From: Ancylomarina salipaludis
GTDB taxonomy: Bacteria > Bacteroidota > Bacteroidia > Bacteroidales > Marinifilaceae
Assembly (NCBI RefSeq): GCF_004122035.1
Contig: NZ_SAXA01000012.1
Location: forward strand, 62,001-126,000
Length of the DNA stretch: 64,000 nt
Direction: 5' to 3'
The notes beneath the pieces were generated by a model. It ran no database searches. It was not told where the DNA came from and was given only the letters and a program-made list of their open reading frames with translations. Shown here piece by piece: positions 43,298-52,535 of this stretch. The position numbers and the translations under genes were made by a program. The stretch's first letter is position 1. The number at the start of each line of letters is the position of its first letter.

Positions 43298-46200
43298 ATG
43301 AAAAGAATCACACTTTTACTATTACTAACACTACTACTACAAATACATGCAGATTCACAAAATAAATTTATTGACTGGATTACTCCAATAAAAGGAGATA
43401 TATCTACTAATAAAAGTTTAATAAATGACTTTTGTTACTCTTCTGGTTTACTTCTTGTATCTGGAGTTGTTGATAATGGAAAGATTATTCCCACTATTAG
43501 AACTATTCTATATAATGAGAGTGAAAAAGAGTTATGGAGGGTTGATTACCAGTTAAGGGAAAAAAAATACGAGAATCCTAAGGTGTGTGTAACAGTAATG
43601 GATATTCAAAAAAACTGTTATGTTCTAGTGTCTGATAATTATAACTTATTATTATTAAAATATAGTAGTGCAGGTGATTTACTTTATGAGAAAAATTTAA
43701 ATAATGTTTCTAATAAATCACATATGACAGTTGATGAAAACCAAAATATATATTTATCAACACAAGCATCAGACTATAATCTATTAAAAATTGATAAAAA
43801 CGGAGAATTTGTATGGAAAAAGAAGATAAATGGTGTTTTTATCAATAAAATAAAGTTGAATAGCAATAATCAACTTTTAATATACGATAACCGTTCTCTA
43901 TTTGCTAAGTACAGTACAGATGGTGAGAAGCTATCTCTTTTTTATGGTCAAGTAAGAAATGATTATTATAGTTATTCAATTTTGGAAGATGGTAGTGTAG
44001 TTAAAATTTCTAATGGGCAAGAACAGTACACCATTACAAAATATGGTATTAACGATTCATTAATTTTCACAAAAACATTTGAAGATGCTATAGAAAATAG
44101 CTCTGATTCTAAAAAATACAATTTCTCACACTCCAGAATATTTAATAGTAATAATAATATAAGGCTGTTTGTAACGCATTACATCATAGAGAATGATCAA
44201 CATGTTGGCTATAGAACAAAGCTATTTACCTTAAATGAAAGTGGAGAGGTCATCAATGAGCAAATGTTTGAGTCTCCTGAGATTGGAAGCGGAGAAAATA
44301 ATTTTTTAGAGCATACATCTATAGATAAGAGTAATTATATTGTTTTTGCTAAATCTGAATATGTAGATGGCAAATACACGAACACGAGTACATGTATTAT
44401 TAAGTATAATGAAAAAGGAGATTTAGTCTATAAAAAAGCGTATGACCTAAATACCGATTATGAGAATATTACGCCTAAAAAAATTATTATTAACTCTAAC
44501 AATGAATTATTAATTCTATGCAATGAATATTCTGGCTTGGATTATTCTTCAAAAAAATATAAGTTTTCGAGAGGTGTAATAATGAGGTTTTCTCCTTCGG
44601 GAGAGTTTATTTCTAAGATTTTGTACGATGGAGAAGGAAAAGGGGAGAATAGGATTGAATTTTTAGGAACAGATTCTAATAATAATACGATAGCTGTTGG
44701 TAAGGACGAAAATTCAAACCTTTTAATAACAAAAATTGATACCAAAGGGGAGTTAGTATATACAAAGAAGATTGAATTTGAAACCAGGAGATATCAAGAT
44801 TTTGATTGTACTATAGGAAAGAATGATGATATTCTTATTGTGTATAAGCCAGATAGAGATAATTTTTTCTTTTTCACAAAAGTAGATAGTGATGCAAATA
44901 TATTAAAGAGTAAAAGAATAAGCTCTAAGTCCAGTTTGTTTAATATGCACATTGATAATGACCTAAATTCATATTTTTGGTATTACAATAATGATGAACA
45001 GAAATTTAAGTCATTAAAGTTAGATAGTGAGTTTAATACTGTATACGATATTGTTAGTAGTGATAATAATTTTAGTAGCATGCAAAAAGTATCAGCTGTT
45101 GCAGATAGTTGTATGTTCAGGTATGTGACAGAAACAGATTTTATTGAAAAAATATCTTTTGAAACTGGAGCTGTTGAGTGGAGAGTAAAAAATAATAGTA
45201 TTACTACGGTTAATGAGATAAAACTTAATTTAAAAAACAACAGTTTTTATCTTATCGGTAAGAATATGGTAGCCGATACTTACAATACATATCTTAGTAT
45301 CACTAAAATTGACTTAGAGGGCAATATATTATGGAATAAAAACTTTGACGATATAAAAGATCTAAACTATTTTATTGCCAAACCCGATAATACAGCAATT
45401 GTGTTTTATAAAGATGGGGCTATTAAAAGCATGAAAATAGATCGTGATGGAAATAGTAATCCTCTCGATACGCCTATAAAGAACCAATATATATCTGGTC
45501 ACTACTCAAATAACACACACACCTATTTGTTTTGTAATGAAAGAACGGTTGTGTTTGATTCTAATGAAAACTATCTATACTGTAACTTAATAGAAAATGA
45601 TTCAACAATAGATTATTGTAGGAAATATTTTAATCGAGTTGATAAGAATCATAATATTATAGGAGCTGCAAATACTTATGGTATTGGTGTGGTATACAAA
45701 TATAAGATGGATATGGAGAGAGTTAATCTACCTCCTGTTGCAGAAGTTATTAACGATACCATATATAAGGATGACGTATATCAATATTTTAGCGAGAATC
45801 TTAAAATTTCAGATCCCAATAACGATCTGTTAAGCTACGAAATAGTGTCATCTTCAATGGAAAATCCGTATTTGAATAATTATGCCTCTTATACTTCTCT
45901 TTCGGGTAAAATGATTAGAGGTAAATATACCACTTCAGTAAAAGCAACTGACCCATTTGGTGAGTCTATTACTGTTAATTATATATCGTATTGCGGAAAA
46001 AATTTAAACCATACTATTAAACCGATAGCAAATCAAATAGCTCATGTAAACAATAGATTTTCATATAGATTACAGGTGATAAATCCAGATAAAAACAGCT
46101 TAGAATATCGCCTTGTAGATGCTCCAAGTTGGATGCATATGTTTGGTTCGAGTTGCGAAGGATACCCTTCGCAAGAGGATGTTGGAAAAACATTTAAAGT

Positions 46201-47371
46201 AAAAGTAGAGATTAAAGACATTGTTTTTGAGGATGAAATAACAACAGAATTTAATGTTGAGGTAAAAGAACAGAATAATTTACCTGAAATAACGTCTGTA
46301 TGTTCTACAAAAAGTATAGAAGCAGGAGAGGAATTCAACTACACGATATCTGTACAAGACATAGATAATGATACATTAACATATAAAATAGAAAATTGCC
46401 CTAGTTGGTTAAACTGGAACAGTGAAACAAATACGGTATCAGGTGAATCGTCATTAAAAACTATTGGAACATACAGTTTTAGTATTACAGTTTCTGATGC
46501 TTATGGTGGAACCGACAGAGAGTATATAGATCTATCTGTTATAAATTCTAATAATAGTGCCCCGGAAACTTCTTCTCCTATAAAACAAGCTCATGTATTT
46601 AACGATTATACATACCTTTTAAATATTAATGATAAAGATGGCGATGCTGTAGATGTTAGCATAATTGAAAAACCAAGCTGGATAAATTACTCTGACGAAG
46701 GAAAAGTTTTCTATGGTTTTCCAAAGAAAAAAGATTACGGCGTTCATGCATTAAAATTTAAAATATCTGATAAGTCAATCACTTCAGAAAAGTACATGTT
46801 AGTTAATGTAACACACCCAACTAATAAGAAGCCTATAATTATTTCGCCGCCTATTTTAGAATTTACATCAGGAGAAGAGTATGTGTACAATATTGATTTT
46901 TATGATCCTGATTATGATAGGGTAAGTGTTAGAATTTTAGAAAAACCAGATTGGTTAACATTCGATGCCACTTACAATACTTTATCTGGTAAAACAGATA
47001 ATTATGTAGGTAGTTTTAAGATAAAAATTATGGTTGTAGATGAGTTTGATTCATCATCTGTACAGGAGTTTGAGGTATTTAATTCAACAATTACATCCAT
47101 AGAGGATGTTCGTGATTCTCAAATAAAAATTTACCCTAACCCCGTTAATGATTATTTAAATATTGAGTATTTGCCCCAAACGAATGAAGCATTATCAATA
47201 TATCTGCTAGATATTAATGGCAGAAGGATAAAAACTTTTGTTCACAACAATAGAAGCGATCTGTTGGGTATTGAAAAATCGTATAATGTTAGTTATTTAA
47301 AGCCCGGATTATATATTATTAGTATTGTAGATGGAGAGAAAACGGCTAATTATAAGATAATAAAACAATAA
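43298..47371 (+). CDS. Large secreted beta-propeller/putative-Ig protein with T9SS sorting domain (cassette 5)
   Basis: A 1357-residue protein. Signal peptide (1-20) then about 800 residues of repeated beta strands with DG/KIDKNGEF-type motifs, like beta-propeller repeats. Then four putative-Ig (He_PIG) domains from about 830 on (for instance CPSWLNWNSETNTVSGESS), and a type A T9SS C-terminal domain (IKIYPNPVNDYLNIEY to the end). Predicted to be exported across the outer membrane and attached to the surface. Very AT-rich, unlike the cob operon, consistent with acquisition. Starts 20 bp after the cassette boundary GTTATTAACACT. Confidence 0.82.
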   Translation: MKRITLLLLLTLLLQIHADSQNKFIDWITPIKGDISTNKSLINDFCYSSGLLLVSGVVDNGKIIPTIRTILYNESEKELWRVDYQLREKKYENPKVCVTVMDIQKNCYVLVSDNYNLLLLKYSSAGDLLYEKNLNNVSNKSHMTVDENQNIYLSTQASDYNLLKIDKNGEFVWKKKINGVFINKIKLNSNNQLLIYDNRSLFAKYSTDGEKLSLFYGQVRNDYYSYSILEDGSVVKISNGQEQYTITKYGINDSLIFTKTFEDAIENSSDSKKYNFSHSRIFNSNNNIRLFVTHYIIENDQHVGYRTKLFTLNESGEVINEQMFESPEIGSGENNFLEHTSIDKSNYIVFAKSEYVDGKYTNTSTCIIKYNEKGDLVYKKAYDLNTDYENITPKKIIINSNNELLILCNEYSGLDYSSKKYKFSRGVIMRFSPSGEFISKILYDGEGKGENRIEFLGTDSNNNTIAVGKDENSNLLITKIDTKGELVYTKKIEFETRRYQDFDCTIGKNDDILIVYKPDRDNFFFFTKVDSDANILKSKRISSKSSLFNMHIDNDLNSYFWYYNNDEQKFKSLKLDSEFNTVYDIVSSDNNFSSMQKVSAVADSCMFRYVTETDFIEKISFETGAVEWRVKNNSITTVNEIKLNLKNNSFYLIGKNMVADTYNTYLSITKIDLEGNILWNKNFDDIKDLNYFIAKPDNTAIVFYKDGAIKSMKIDRDGNSNPLDTPIKNQYISGHYSNNTHTYLFCNERTVVFDSNENYLYCNLIENDSTIDYCRKYFNRVDKNHNIIGAANTYGIGVVYKYKMDMERVNLPPVAEVINDTIYKDDVYQYFSENLKISDPNNDLLSYEIVSSSMENPYLNNYASYTSLSGKMIRGKYTTSVKATDPFGESITVNYISYCGKNLNHTIKPIANQIAHVNNRFSYRLQVINPDKNSLEYRLVDAPSWMHMFGSSCEGYPSQEDVGKTFKVKVEIKDIVFEDEITTEFNVEVKEQNNLPEITSVCSTKSIEAGEEFNYTISVQDIDNDTLTYKIENCPSWLNWNSETNTVSGESSLKTIGTYSFSITVSDAYGGTDREYIDLSVINSNNSAPETSSPIKQAHVFNDYTYLLNINDKDGDAVDVSIIEKPSWINYSDEGKVFYGFPKKKDYGVHALKFKISDKSITSEKYMLVNVTHPTNKKPIIISPPILEFTSGEEYVYNIDFYDPDYDRVSVRILEKPDWLTFDATYNTLSGKTDNYVGSFKIKIMVVDEFDSSSVQEFEVFNSTITSIEDVRDSQIKIYPNPVNDYLNIEYLPQTNEALSIYLLDINGRRIKTFVHNNRSDLLGIEKSYNVSYLKPGLYIISIVDGEKTANYKIIKQ

Positions 47372-47376
47372 CTAAC

Positions 47377-47390
47377 AGTGTTGTAATAAC
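47377..47390 (+). repeat. Cassette 5 end repeat without its palindrome
   Basis: AGTGTTGTAATAAC matches the reverse complement of cassette start GTTATTAACACT with a 2-nt insertion. The expected palindrome does not follow; a second large gene starts 24 bp later instead. The next boundary (GTTATGCGC) is at 49637. Confidence 0.45.
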
Positions 47391-47413
47391 CATACTTAGG
47401 AAAAATAGACATT

Positions 47414-49612
47414 ATGAATAAATTTTATTATATATCACTTATTGTATGCTTATGCTTCGTGCCTTACTCGGTAAAGTCTCAAAAGATTAATTGGTTATAT
47501 CATGGGCTAAGTACTAGTAGTGACGCTGATAATGTTAACAGCTCTTCAATAGATAATCGTGGAAATGTGTACTATCTGTTTAAGGGTGGTAATGTTAAAA
47601 TAAATAATAGAAATACGGGTTACGAAAAAAGAGTAGTAAAAATTGATAAAAATGGCAATGTAAATAAGATCCAACCAATTATTTCGGATAAAAACCACCA
47701 AAAAATCAATGATTTTACTGTAGATAGTGATGCTAATATATATATGTGGGGATCATTTTATGAGCAATATCACACGGATTACCATCGTATAGGTGTTAAT
47801 TTTAAAAGCTTATTTATAAAATATAAGGATATTAATGAAATTGATTGGATTAAATCATCTGGCTTAGAAATACTGGAGTTAGAGTTTGTCAATAATAAGA
47901 TATTCTCTTTATGCAGAACCAGTACAGATGTTGTTGTTCAGGGAAAAAAAATTATCTCTGGTACCTCAATAGTTGAGTTTTCTATTTTAGGTGACATAAC
48001 TAGTGTCGTTCATATGAGTACGCCTGACAAAGAGAAGTTTATATCTCTTAAAATTGATAAAAATGGGAATATATATTTAATAGGGAAGTTTATTAATTCA
48101 CAATTAGAATTTAATGGTTATACTATAGAGAATAGCACAAAAGAAAATTTCACAGTCGTAAAGTTCGACCAAAATTATAATGTTTTATGGCAAAAACCCA
48201 TAAATGTCAGTAATAGAAAATTTATTTACGATAATATTACAGTTTCTCCAAGTGGAGTGGTTTATGTTTGTGGTAAATTTAAAGGCAACATAAAAGTAAG
48301 CGGTAAGGTATATTATTCTAAATTATACTCTAATGTTTTAATTCAGCTTAACTCTAGTGGTAAAATAGAGAATAGTACGGTGTTTAAAATTGATGATAAT
48401 AACAATTACAAATCAATTTTGAAGTGTGATAATTATGGCAATCTATATTTTTCGAATGGTTCTGTTATTGCAAGTGTTAATTCAAAACTCAAAAGCTTGT
48501 TTAAATATGACAATATTAAAAATGTAACGACCCTTGAGGTTGTCGACACAAAACTCTATTTCACAATTAATTTTAGAGACTCTATAAAGATAGGCGATTA
48601 CGAGTTTAGTACTATTGCTGAGTATGATTATAGCGATATTGCTGTAGGACAAATAGAATTATCCTATGATTATTCTAAACCAGAGATCGTGGCCACTAGT
48701 AAAGCAATATGTGGAACTAAAGGCGTAACACTATCACTACAAAACAATAATGTGCAAAACTGCAATTGGTACTATAATAACAATATAGTTGGCTCAGAAA
48801 GTGAGTTGCTTGCCTCTAAAGAGGGAGAATATATCGTTTTTGTTAATACAGACAACTCCAATTTGTCTGATACTATAAGTCTAAGCAAGCATGATGGTAT
48901 TTCTGTGAGTATTATAAACAAAGAAGATAACATTTTATGTGAAAATGAGACTCTTATCTTAAATACGAATAGAGATAATAAGTATAGCTATAAATGGTAT
49001 AGAGGAAGCGATGCTCTAAAAGAGAATGTTGATTCTATTGAGATTAGTAATCAAGGTATCTATTATCTGGAGGTTAGTTCCGATAACTGTGTAAATACAG
49101 ATTCTATCTATATTTCAAAAATTAATAAGCCGGCTGAGATTATTTATAAAAACGAAATGACAGAAGCCAATTTTAATGTCTCTTATTTTAATCAAATTGA
49201 TACAATAAGTGATATCAAATGGTTTTATGAGAATGAAACCACACCTTTTTCAAACGATTACAATAACTATTTACGTCTTGATGGAAAATATCGTATAGTA
49301 AAATCAAATATCTGCGGAACAACAACCGATTCTCTTAAGTATAAAAATGAGAATTATTATAGCAATAGAGTTAAAATATTTCCAACTATTTGTAACCAGA
49401 ATGTTTGTATTTACAATAATGAAAATGAGCATGTCAAAGTAAAGATCTATGATCTAGATAAAGAATATATATATATGGAGTATGAAGGGTATGTTACTTT
49501 TAACAACGGTTTATACAAACTGGATATTAATGAACTACAAGAGGGTAAATATATTGTTGAAGTAGAAATAGACAATATAATTCATTCTAAAAAGATAATA
49601 AAACATATTTGA
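47414..49612 (+). CDS. Large secreted protein with T9SS-type C-terminus, related to the preceding gene
   Basis: 732 residues. Signal peptide ending SVKSQ, then repeats with KIDKNGNV- and KFDQNYNV-like strands akin to the preceding protein, two Ig-like segments around 440-620 (CNWYYNNNIVGSESELLASK, YKWYRGSDALKENVDSIEIS), and a C-terminal domain (NRVKIFPTICNQNVCIYNNE to the end) that looks like a diverged type A T9SS sorting domain lacking the usual NP. Lies 42 bp after the 1357-residue gene; likely one operon, and perhaps the two proteins form one surface assembly. Function unknown. Confidence 0.75.
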   Translation: MNKFYYISLIVCLCFVPYSVKSQKINWLYHGLSTSSDADNVNSSSIDNRGNVYYLFKGGNVKINNRNTGYEKRVVKIDKNGNVNKIQPIISDKNHQKINDFTVDSDANIYMWGSFYEQYHTDYHRIGVNFKSLFIKYKDINEIDWIKSSGLEILELEFVNNKIFSLCRTSTDVVVQGKKIISGTSIVEFSILGDITSVVHMSTPDKEKFISLKIDKNGNIYLIGKFINSQLEFNGYTIENSTKENFTVVKFDQNYNVLWQKPINVSNRKFIYDNITVSPSGVVYVCGKFKGNIKVSGKVYYSKLYSNVLIQLNSSGKIENSTVFKIDDNNNYKSILKCDNYGNLYFSNGSVIASVNSKLKSLFKYDNIKNVTTLEVVDTKLYFTINFRDSIKIGDYEFSTIAEYDYSDIAVGQIELSYDYSKPEIVATSKAICGTKGVTLSLQNNNVQNCNWYYNNNIVGSESELLASKEGEYIVFVNTDNSNLSDTISLSKHDGISVSIINKEDNILCENETLILNTNRDNKYSYKWYRGSDALKENVDSIEISNQGIYYLEVSSDNCVNTDSIYISKINKPAEIIYKNEMTEANFNVSYFNQIDTISDIKWFYENETTPFSNDYNNYLRLDGKYRIVKSNICGTTTDSLKYKNENYYSNRVKIFPTICNQNVCIYNNENEHVKVKIYDLDKEYIYMEYEGYVTFNNGLYKLDINELQEGKYIVEVEIDNIIHSKKIIKHI

Positions 49613-49636
49613 TTACTGCAAGGTATTGTGTTTATC

Positions 49637-49756
49637 GTTATGCGCAATCCTATACTGTCGAAAAAGTTAAGTTTTTTGGCTAATGAAGGGGGGCTCGAAT
49701 TGAATTCTATATTCGCTAATTGACAGATTTACATGACATATAAAAAAGTGCATAAC
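49637..49756 (+). other. Apparent gene-less cassette (cassette 6)
   Basis: Starts GTTATGCGC and ends GTGCATAAC, reverse complements except for one position. Only about 100 bp lie between, with no plausible ORF. Gene-less cassettes are known in integron arrays. Confidence 0.4.
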
Positions 49757-49970
49757 ACGCGCTGCTATGCATTATCATAGTGGCTCATATGCCACAGGCG
49801 GTGTTTGTCGTAGATTTTCGAATGTTTGTACTTTTAATGGGCACGGCAAAGTTGCTATTTTAGAATAGTTATGGTTAATTGTAATCCTAAAATCATTACC
49901 TTGCCTCTTTATAAAATTTGAAACATAAATCAACTAAGGTGCCTGCGCACATAGCGCCATCCGTTATAGC
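49748..49970 (+). repeat. attC-like palindrome f
   Basis: Starts GTGCATAACACGCGCT and ends GCGCCATCCGTTATAG. Dyad: GCGCT..ATG against CAT-AGCGC, with CAGGC/GCCTG-type pairs further in. Opens to cassette 7 at GTTATAGCCA (49964). Confidence 0.55.
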
Positions 49971-49993
49971 CAAATATTGAAAATACATTGGAG

Positions 49994-50491
49994 ATGAGAA
50001 AAAGGCTTACAGAAAAAGAAATTAAAGATCTGAAATATCAATGTAGAATGGGATATGTAATCCCAGCTATGATATTAATTATTGGGTCAGCTTCTTCAAT
50101 GTTATTCTTGTTGAAAGATATTAACGCAGGATTCGTTTTCAATGAAAACAAATTATTAATAATCGTATCTGTAATAGCTTTATTTTCATTCTTAGTAGGT
50201 TACGGAATGAATTGGAAATATTATAGAGACATTAGAAATAAAGAAAAAGTAATTGAAATCAAGCGAATTCAGAAAATAGAATCTCGAATTGACCATGAAG
50301 CTGGTAGTGGCAATATGACAACTCTTCCGCACTTCAATGAAATGAAAGAATTTATGAGATACGATTTTATCGTAGAGAATACTAGATATAGAATAAGCAG
50401 TGAATTGTTTGAAACTTGTACAGAAGGTGAAGATGTGATGTTTTTATATGCTCCAGTGAGTAGATATTTATTAGGCATTGAGAAGAAATGA
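49994..50491 (+). CDS. Two-helix membrane protein, unknown (cassette 7)
   Basis: 165 residues from ATG 49994 (TTG 49988 also possible). Basic N-terminus (RKRLTEKEIKDLKYQCR), helices at about 19-40 and 53-73, then a soluble cytoplasmic or periplasmic domain of about 90 residues with strands (YDFIVENTRYRISSELF, EGEDVMFLYAPVSRYLLGIE), recalling DUF3592-type membrane proteins in layout but not confidently assigned. Its cassette boundaries GTTATAGCCA / TGGCTATAAC match over 10 of 10 bases. Confidence 0.6.
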   Translation: MRKRLTEKEIKDLKYQCRMGYVIPAMILIIGSASSMLFLLKDINAGFVFNENKLLIIVSVIALFSFLVGYGMNWKYYRDIRNKEKVIEIKRIQKIESRIDHEAGSGNMTTLPHFNEMKEFMRYDFIVENTRYRISSELFETCTEGEDVMFLYAPVSRYLLGIEKK

Positions 50492-50498
50492 AAATATC

Positions 50499-50545
50499 TG
50501 GCTATAACAAAAGTAAGCGTTGCACAACTCCCTAATATTGCAACA
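50499..50545 (+). repeat. Truncated attC-like palindrome g
   Basis: TGGCTATAACAAAAGTAAGCG starts here at the cassette 7 end repeat and continues with GTTGCACAAC, but no closing arm or next GTTR boundary is found. This is the right end of the first array. Downstream AGGGGCTGTTTAAAGGCCCCT (about 50578) is a separate hairpin. Confidence 0.5.
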
Positions 50546-50694
50546 AAAGAGAGTCATTTAGAAAATTAGCATGATTTAGGGGCTGTTTAAAGGCCCCTGA
50601 TTCTAGATTTTCAAGTCTTATTTTTAATTTTTCAGCTTCTTAAAATCGGATTAACTAAGCCGAATTGAACCTTAAATTCAGAAAATTGATTTCT

Positions 50695-50722
50695 GGCTCG
50701 CATAGCATGTGAGCCTTTTTTT
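50695..50722 (+). terminator. Terminator-like hairpin upstream of the GG-leader peptide gene
   Basis: GGCTCGCAT / ATGTGAGCC with AGC loop, followed by seven T residues. The 413-bp gap 50492-50904 also has a small hairpin ACACCGA / TCGGTGT (about 50860-50885) just before the peptide gene. Confidence 0.65.
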
Positions 50723-50904
50723 ATATCATTTACTCATGCTCTCATTTAAATTAGCAATAAGTTTAAATTTTGTTCAGTATCTATTTAACATTTGTGTTTT
50801 TTCACTACATTTAACTAGACGTTCAAATTGATATTTGAATAAATTTTAATGACTGAAACACCGACAGTCCAATAGTATCGGTGTAAACCAAATATTTATA
50901 TAAA

Positions 50905-51129
50905 ATGACTAAATTAAAAAACTTAACTGGAGCTAAAAAGCTTAGCTATTCAGAACAAAAAGTAATCTTGGGCGGACAACCTATGCCTCCTGCTAACTGT
51001 AGATGTTTTTGCTGGGAAAATCATGGTCCAGTAGATAGCTCATGTTTCCAAAAATGCCCTGATGGATCAATTCCAGGTCAAATGGAAGGTAATGGAAGTG
51101 ACTGTCAACATCACTTTTTTGAAATGTAG
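50905..51129 (+). CDS. GG-leader, cysteine-rich peptide precursor (RiPP/bacteriocin-like)
   Basis: 74 residues. Residues 1-24 look like a double-glycine export leader: KLKNLTGAKKLSYSEQKVILGG, with the LSxxEQKxIxGG pattern recognised by PCAT-type peptidase ABC exporters. The 50-residue core has six Cys (32, 34, 36, 47, 51, 67), Pro and Gly, and a His-His-Phe-Phe end. Bacteroidota genomes encode many such short GG-leader peptides. No modification enzyme, exporter or immunity gene lies beside it, so any partners act in trans. Own upstream hairpin and strong terminator: single-gene transcript. Confidence 0.65.
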   Translation: MTKLKNLTGAKKLSYSEQKVILGGQPMPPANCRCFCWENHGPVDSSCFQKCPDGSIPGQMEGNGSDCQHHFFEM

Positions 51130-51171
51130 TTAATCTAGTATAAATCCCAGATTTGGAATTTATAAAAATTT

Positions 51172-51201
51172 AAAATCACCAAACTCTCGTTTGGTGATTT
51201 T
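51172..51201 (+). terminator. Terminator after GG-leader peptide gene
   Basis: Perfect 13-bp stem AAAATCACCAAAC / GTTTGGTGATTTT with TCTC loop; bidirectional. The following 720 bp (51202-51921) hold no gene; they contain a lone GTTAGGC (51396) and the 11-bp repeats below. Confidence 0.85.
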
Positions 51202-51619
51202 AATTTAAAAGCCAATTGCCCTAAAAAGACTTTTTCTATTAATTCTTCATTAAACTTTAATTGCATATACTTTTAATTTCTTCCCTACTACCTTATGCTT
51301 GTACACAAAAAATGTATATTTACTATATTTCCAAGTCTTTAAAACAGTATAATCTCAATACTGTTAATAAGATCTACCTTTTGCATATACTCAACGTTAG
51401 GCAAAATATTATGAAGTAATAATTGCACAACCTCCTGTCATTAGTTTTTGAACGAGATGAAAAGTAAAAAGCACAGAATGTCAGGCTGCTATTTGTGATC
51501 GAAGCGTCACATGCTACTTGTCTTTAAAGATATTGGTGTGTTATGGGAAATAGGAGTCTTAATTTAGTTTTTGTTAAACAATAATTAGATCAGCTTTGTA
51601 AGCTTCTAGATTCGGTATA

Positions 51620-51652
51620 AGTCCGATGTTGGTCCGATCAAGGTCCGATGTA
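51620..51652 (+). repeat. Three 11-bp direct repeats (GTCCGATnnnG)
   Basis: GTCCGATGTTG, GTCCGATCAAG and GTCCGATGTAG start at 51620, 51631 and 51642, spaced by one helical turn. Possible binding sites for a regulator on one face of the helix. 270 bp upstream of the HD-domain gene. Confidence 0.45.
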
Positions 51653-51921
51653 GCTTTAGTGAAGTTTTTGAAACATAATATTGACTTAAATTTGAAGCTT
51701 GTGTTAGTCGATATGAATGTGGATTTTTTTCTCTAAAGAATAAGATAGAAATTTCACCTACAAATCGCATGAACTAATGCGCAGCATTGTATATATAAAA
51801 TCTGATCGAAAGTGGTATATTTAGACGAAATAATGGGCGTTTAGTGAGCGGATAGTTTGGTAATAAAGCCAAACGATTTATAGCTAAGCCTTGACAACTG
51901 CATAATAAAATAAGATGGGAT

Positions 51922-52512
51922 ATGATCAGTGAGAATTTATTAAAGCAAATCGAGTTTATTAAAGAAATCGATAAAATAAAATACATCAAGAGACGGACAA
52001 AATTATTTAATAGCGATCGAAATGAGAATGATGCTGAACACAGTTGGCATTTGGCTATGATGGCACTTGTTTTAAGTGACTATTCTGATGGTGATATTGA
52101 TTTGTTGAAAGTTATAAAAATGGTTTTGATTCACGATATTGTTGAAATTGATGCCGGAGATATTTTTATTTATGATCAGAATAAAAATCATGACAATACG
52201 GAGGAAGAACTGAAAGCTGCCCAACGGATTTTTGGTATTTTACCTGAGAAACAAGCTGCAGAATTTATTGAAATATGGAACGAGTTTGAAGCAGGCATTT
52301 CGAATGAGGCGAAGTTTGCAAAATCAATGGACAGACTTGAACCTTTATTACAGAATACATCGAATAAGGGAGGGACGTGGAAAGAATTCGGAGTCGACTA
52401 CCAAACGGTTCACGATAAGAAAAAAGTGATAAAACATGGTTCGAAAGAATTATGGGATTATACAGAAAAGCTTCTTGACGATAGTGTGGAAAAGGGGATT
52501 CTAAAAAAATAG
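51922..52512 (+). CDS. HD-domain hydrolase (YfbR/HDDC2-like nucleotidase type)
   Basis: 196-residue cytoplasmic metal-dependent phosphohydrolase, predicted to act on deoxynucleoside 5'-monophosphates or related compounds. Metal ligands of the HD fold visible: RRTKLFNSDRNENDAEHSWH (about residues 26-45), HD in VLIHDIVEIDAGD (about 72-84), and a later Asp in AKSMDRLEPLLQN. Length matches the YfbR/HDDC2 group. ATG 51922; single gene with its own terminator. Confidence 0.85.
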   Translation: MISENLLKQIEFIKEIDKIKYIKRRTKLFNSDRNENDAEHSWHLAMMALVLSDYSDGDIDLLKVIKMVLIHDIVEIDAGDIFIYDQNKNHDNTEEELKAAQRIFGILPEKQAAEFIEIWNEFEAGISNEAKFAKSMDRLEPLLQNTSNKGGTWKEFGVDYQTVHDKKKVIKHGSKELWDYTEKLLDDSVEKGILKK

Positions 52513-52535
52513 ATATCGATCCAGTACATAATAAG

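Noticed and set aside
50578-50600. GGGGCTGTTTAAAGGCCCC as an insertion-sequence end
   Set aside because: Resembles some IS ends, but no transposase fragment or second inverted end was found nearby; treated as a plain hairpin.
51396-51402. GTTAGGC, a classical integron core sequence, in the gap before the HD-domain gene
   Set aside because: No matching GCCTAAC was found downstream and the preceding sequence does not fold into a clear palindrome; at most a decayed site.
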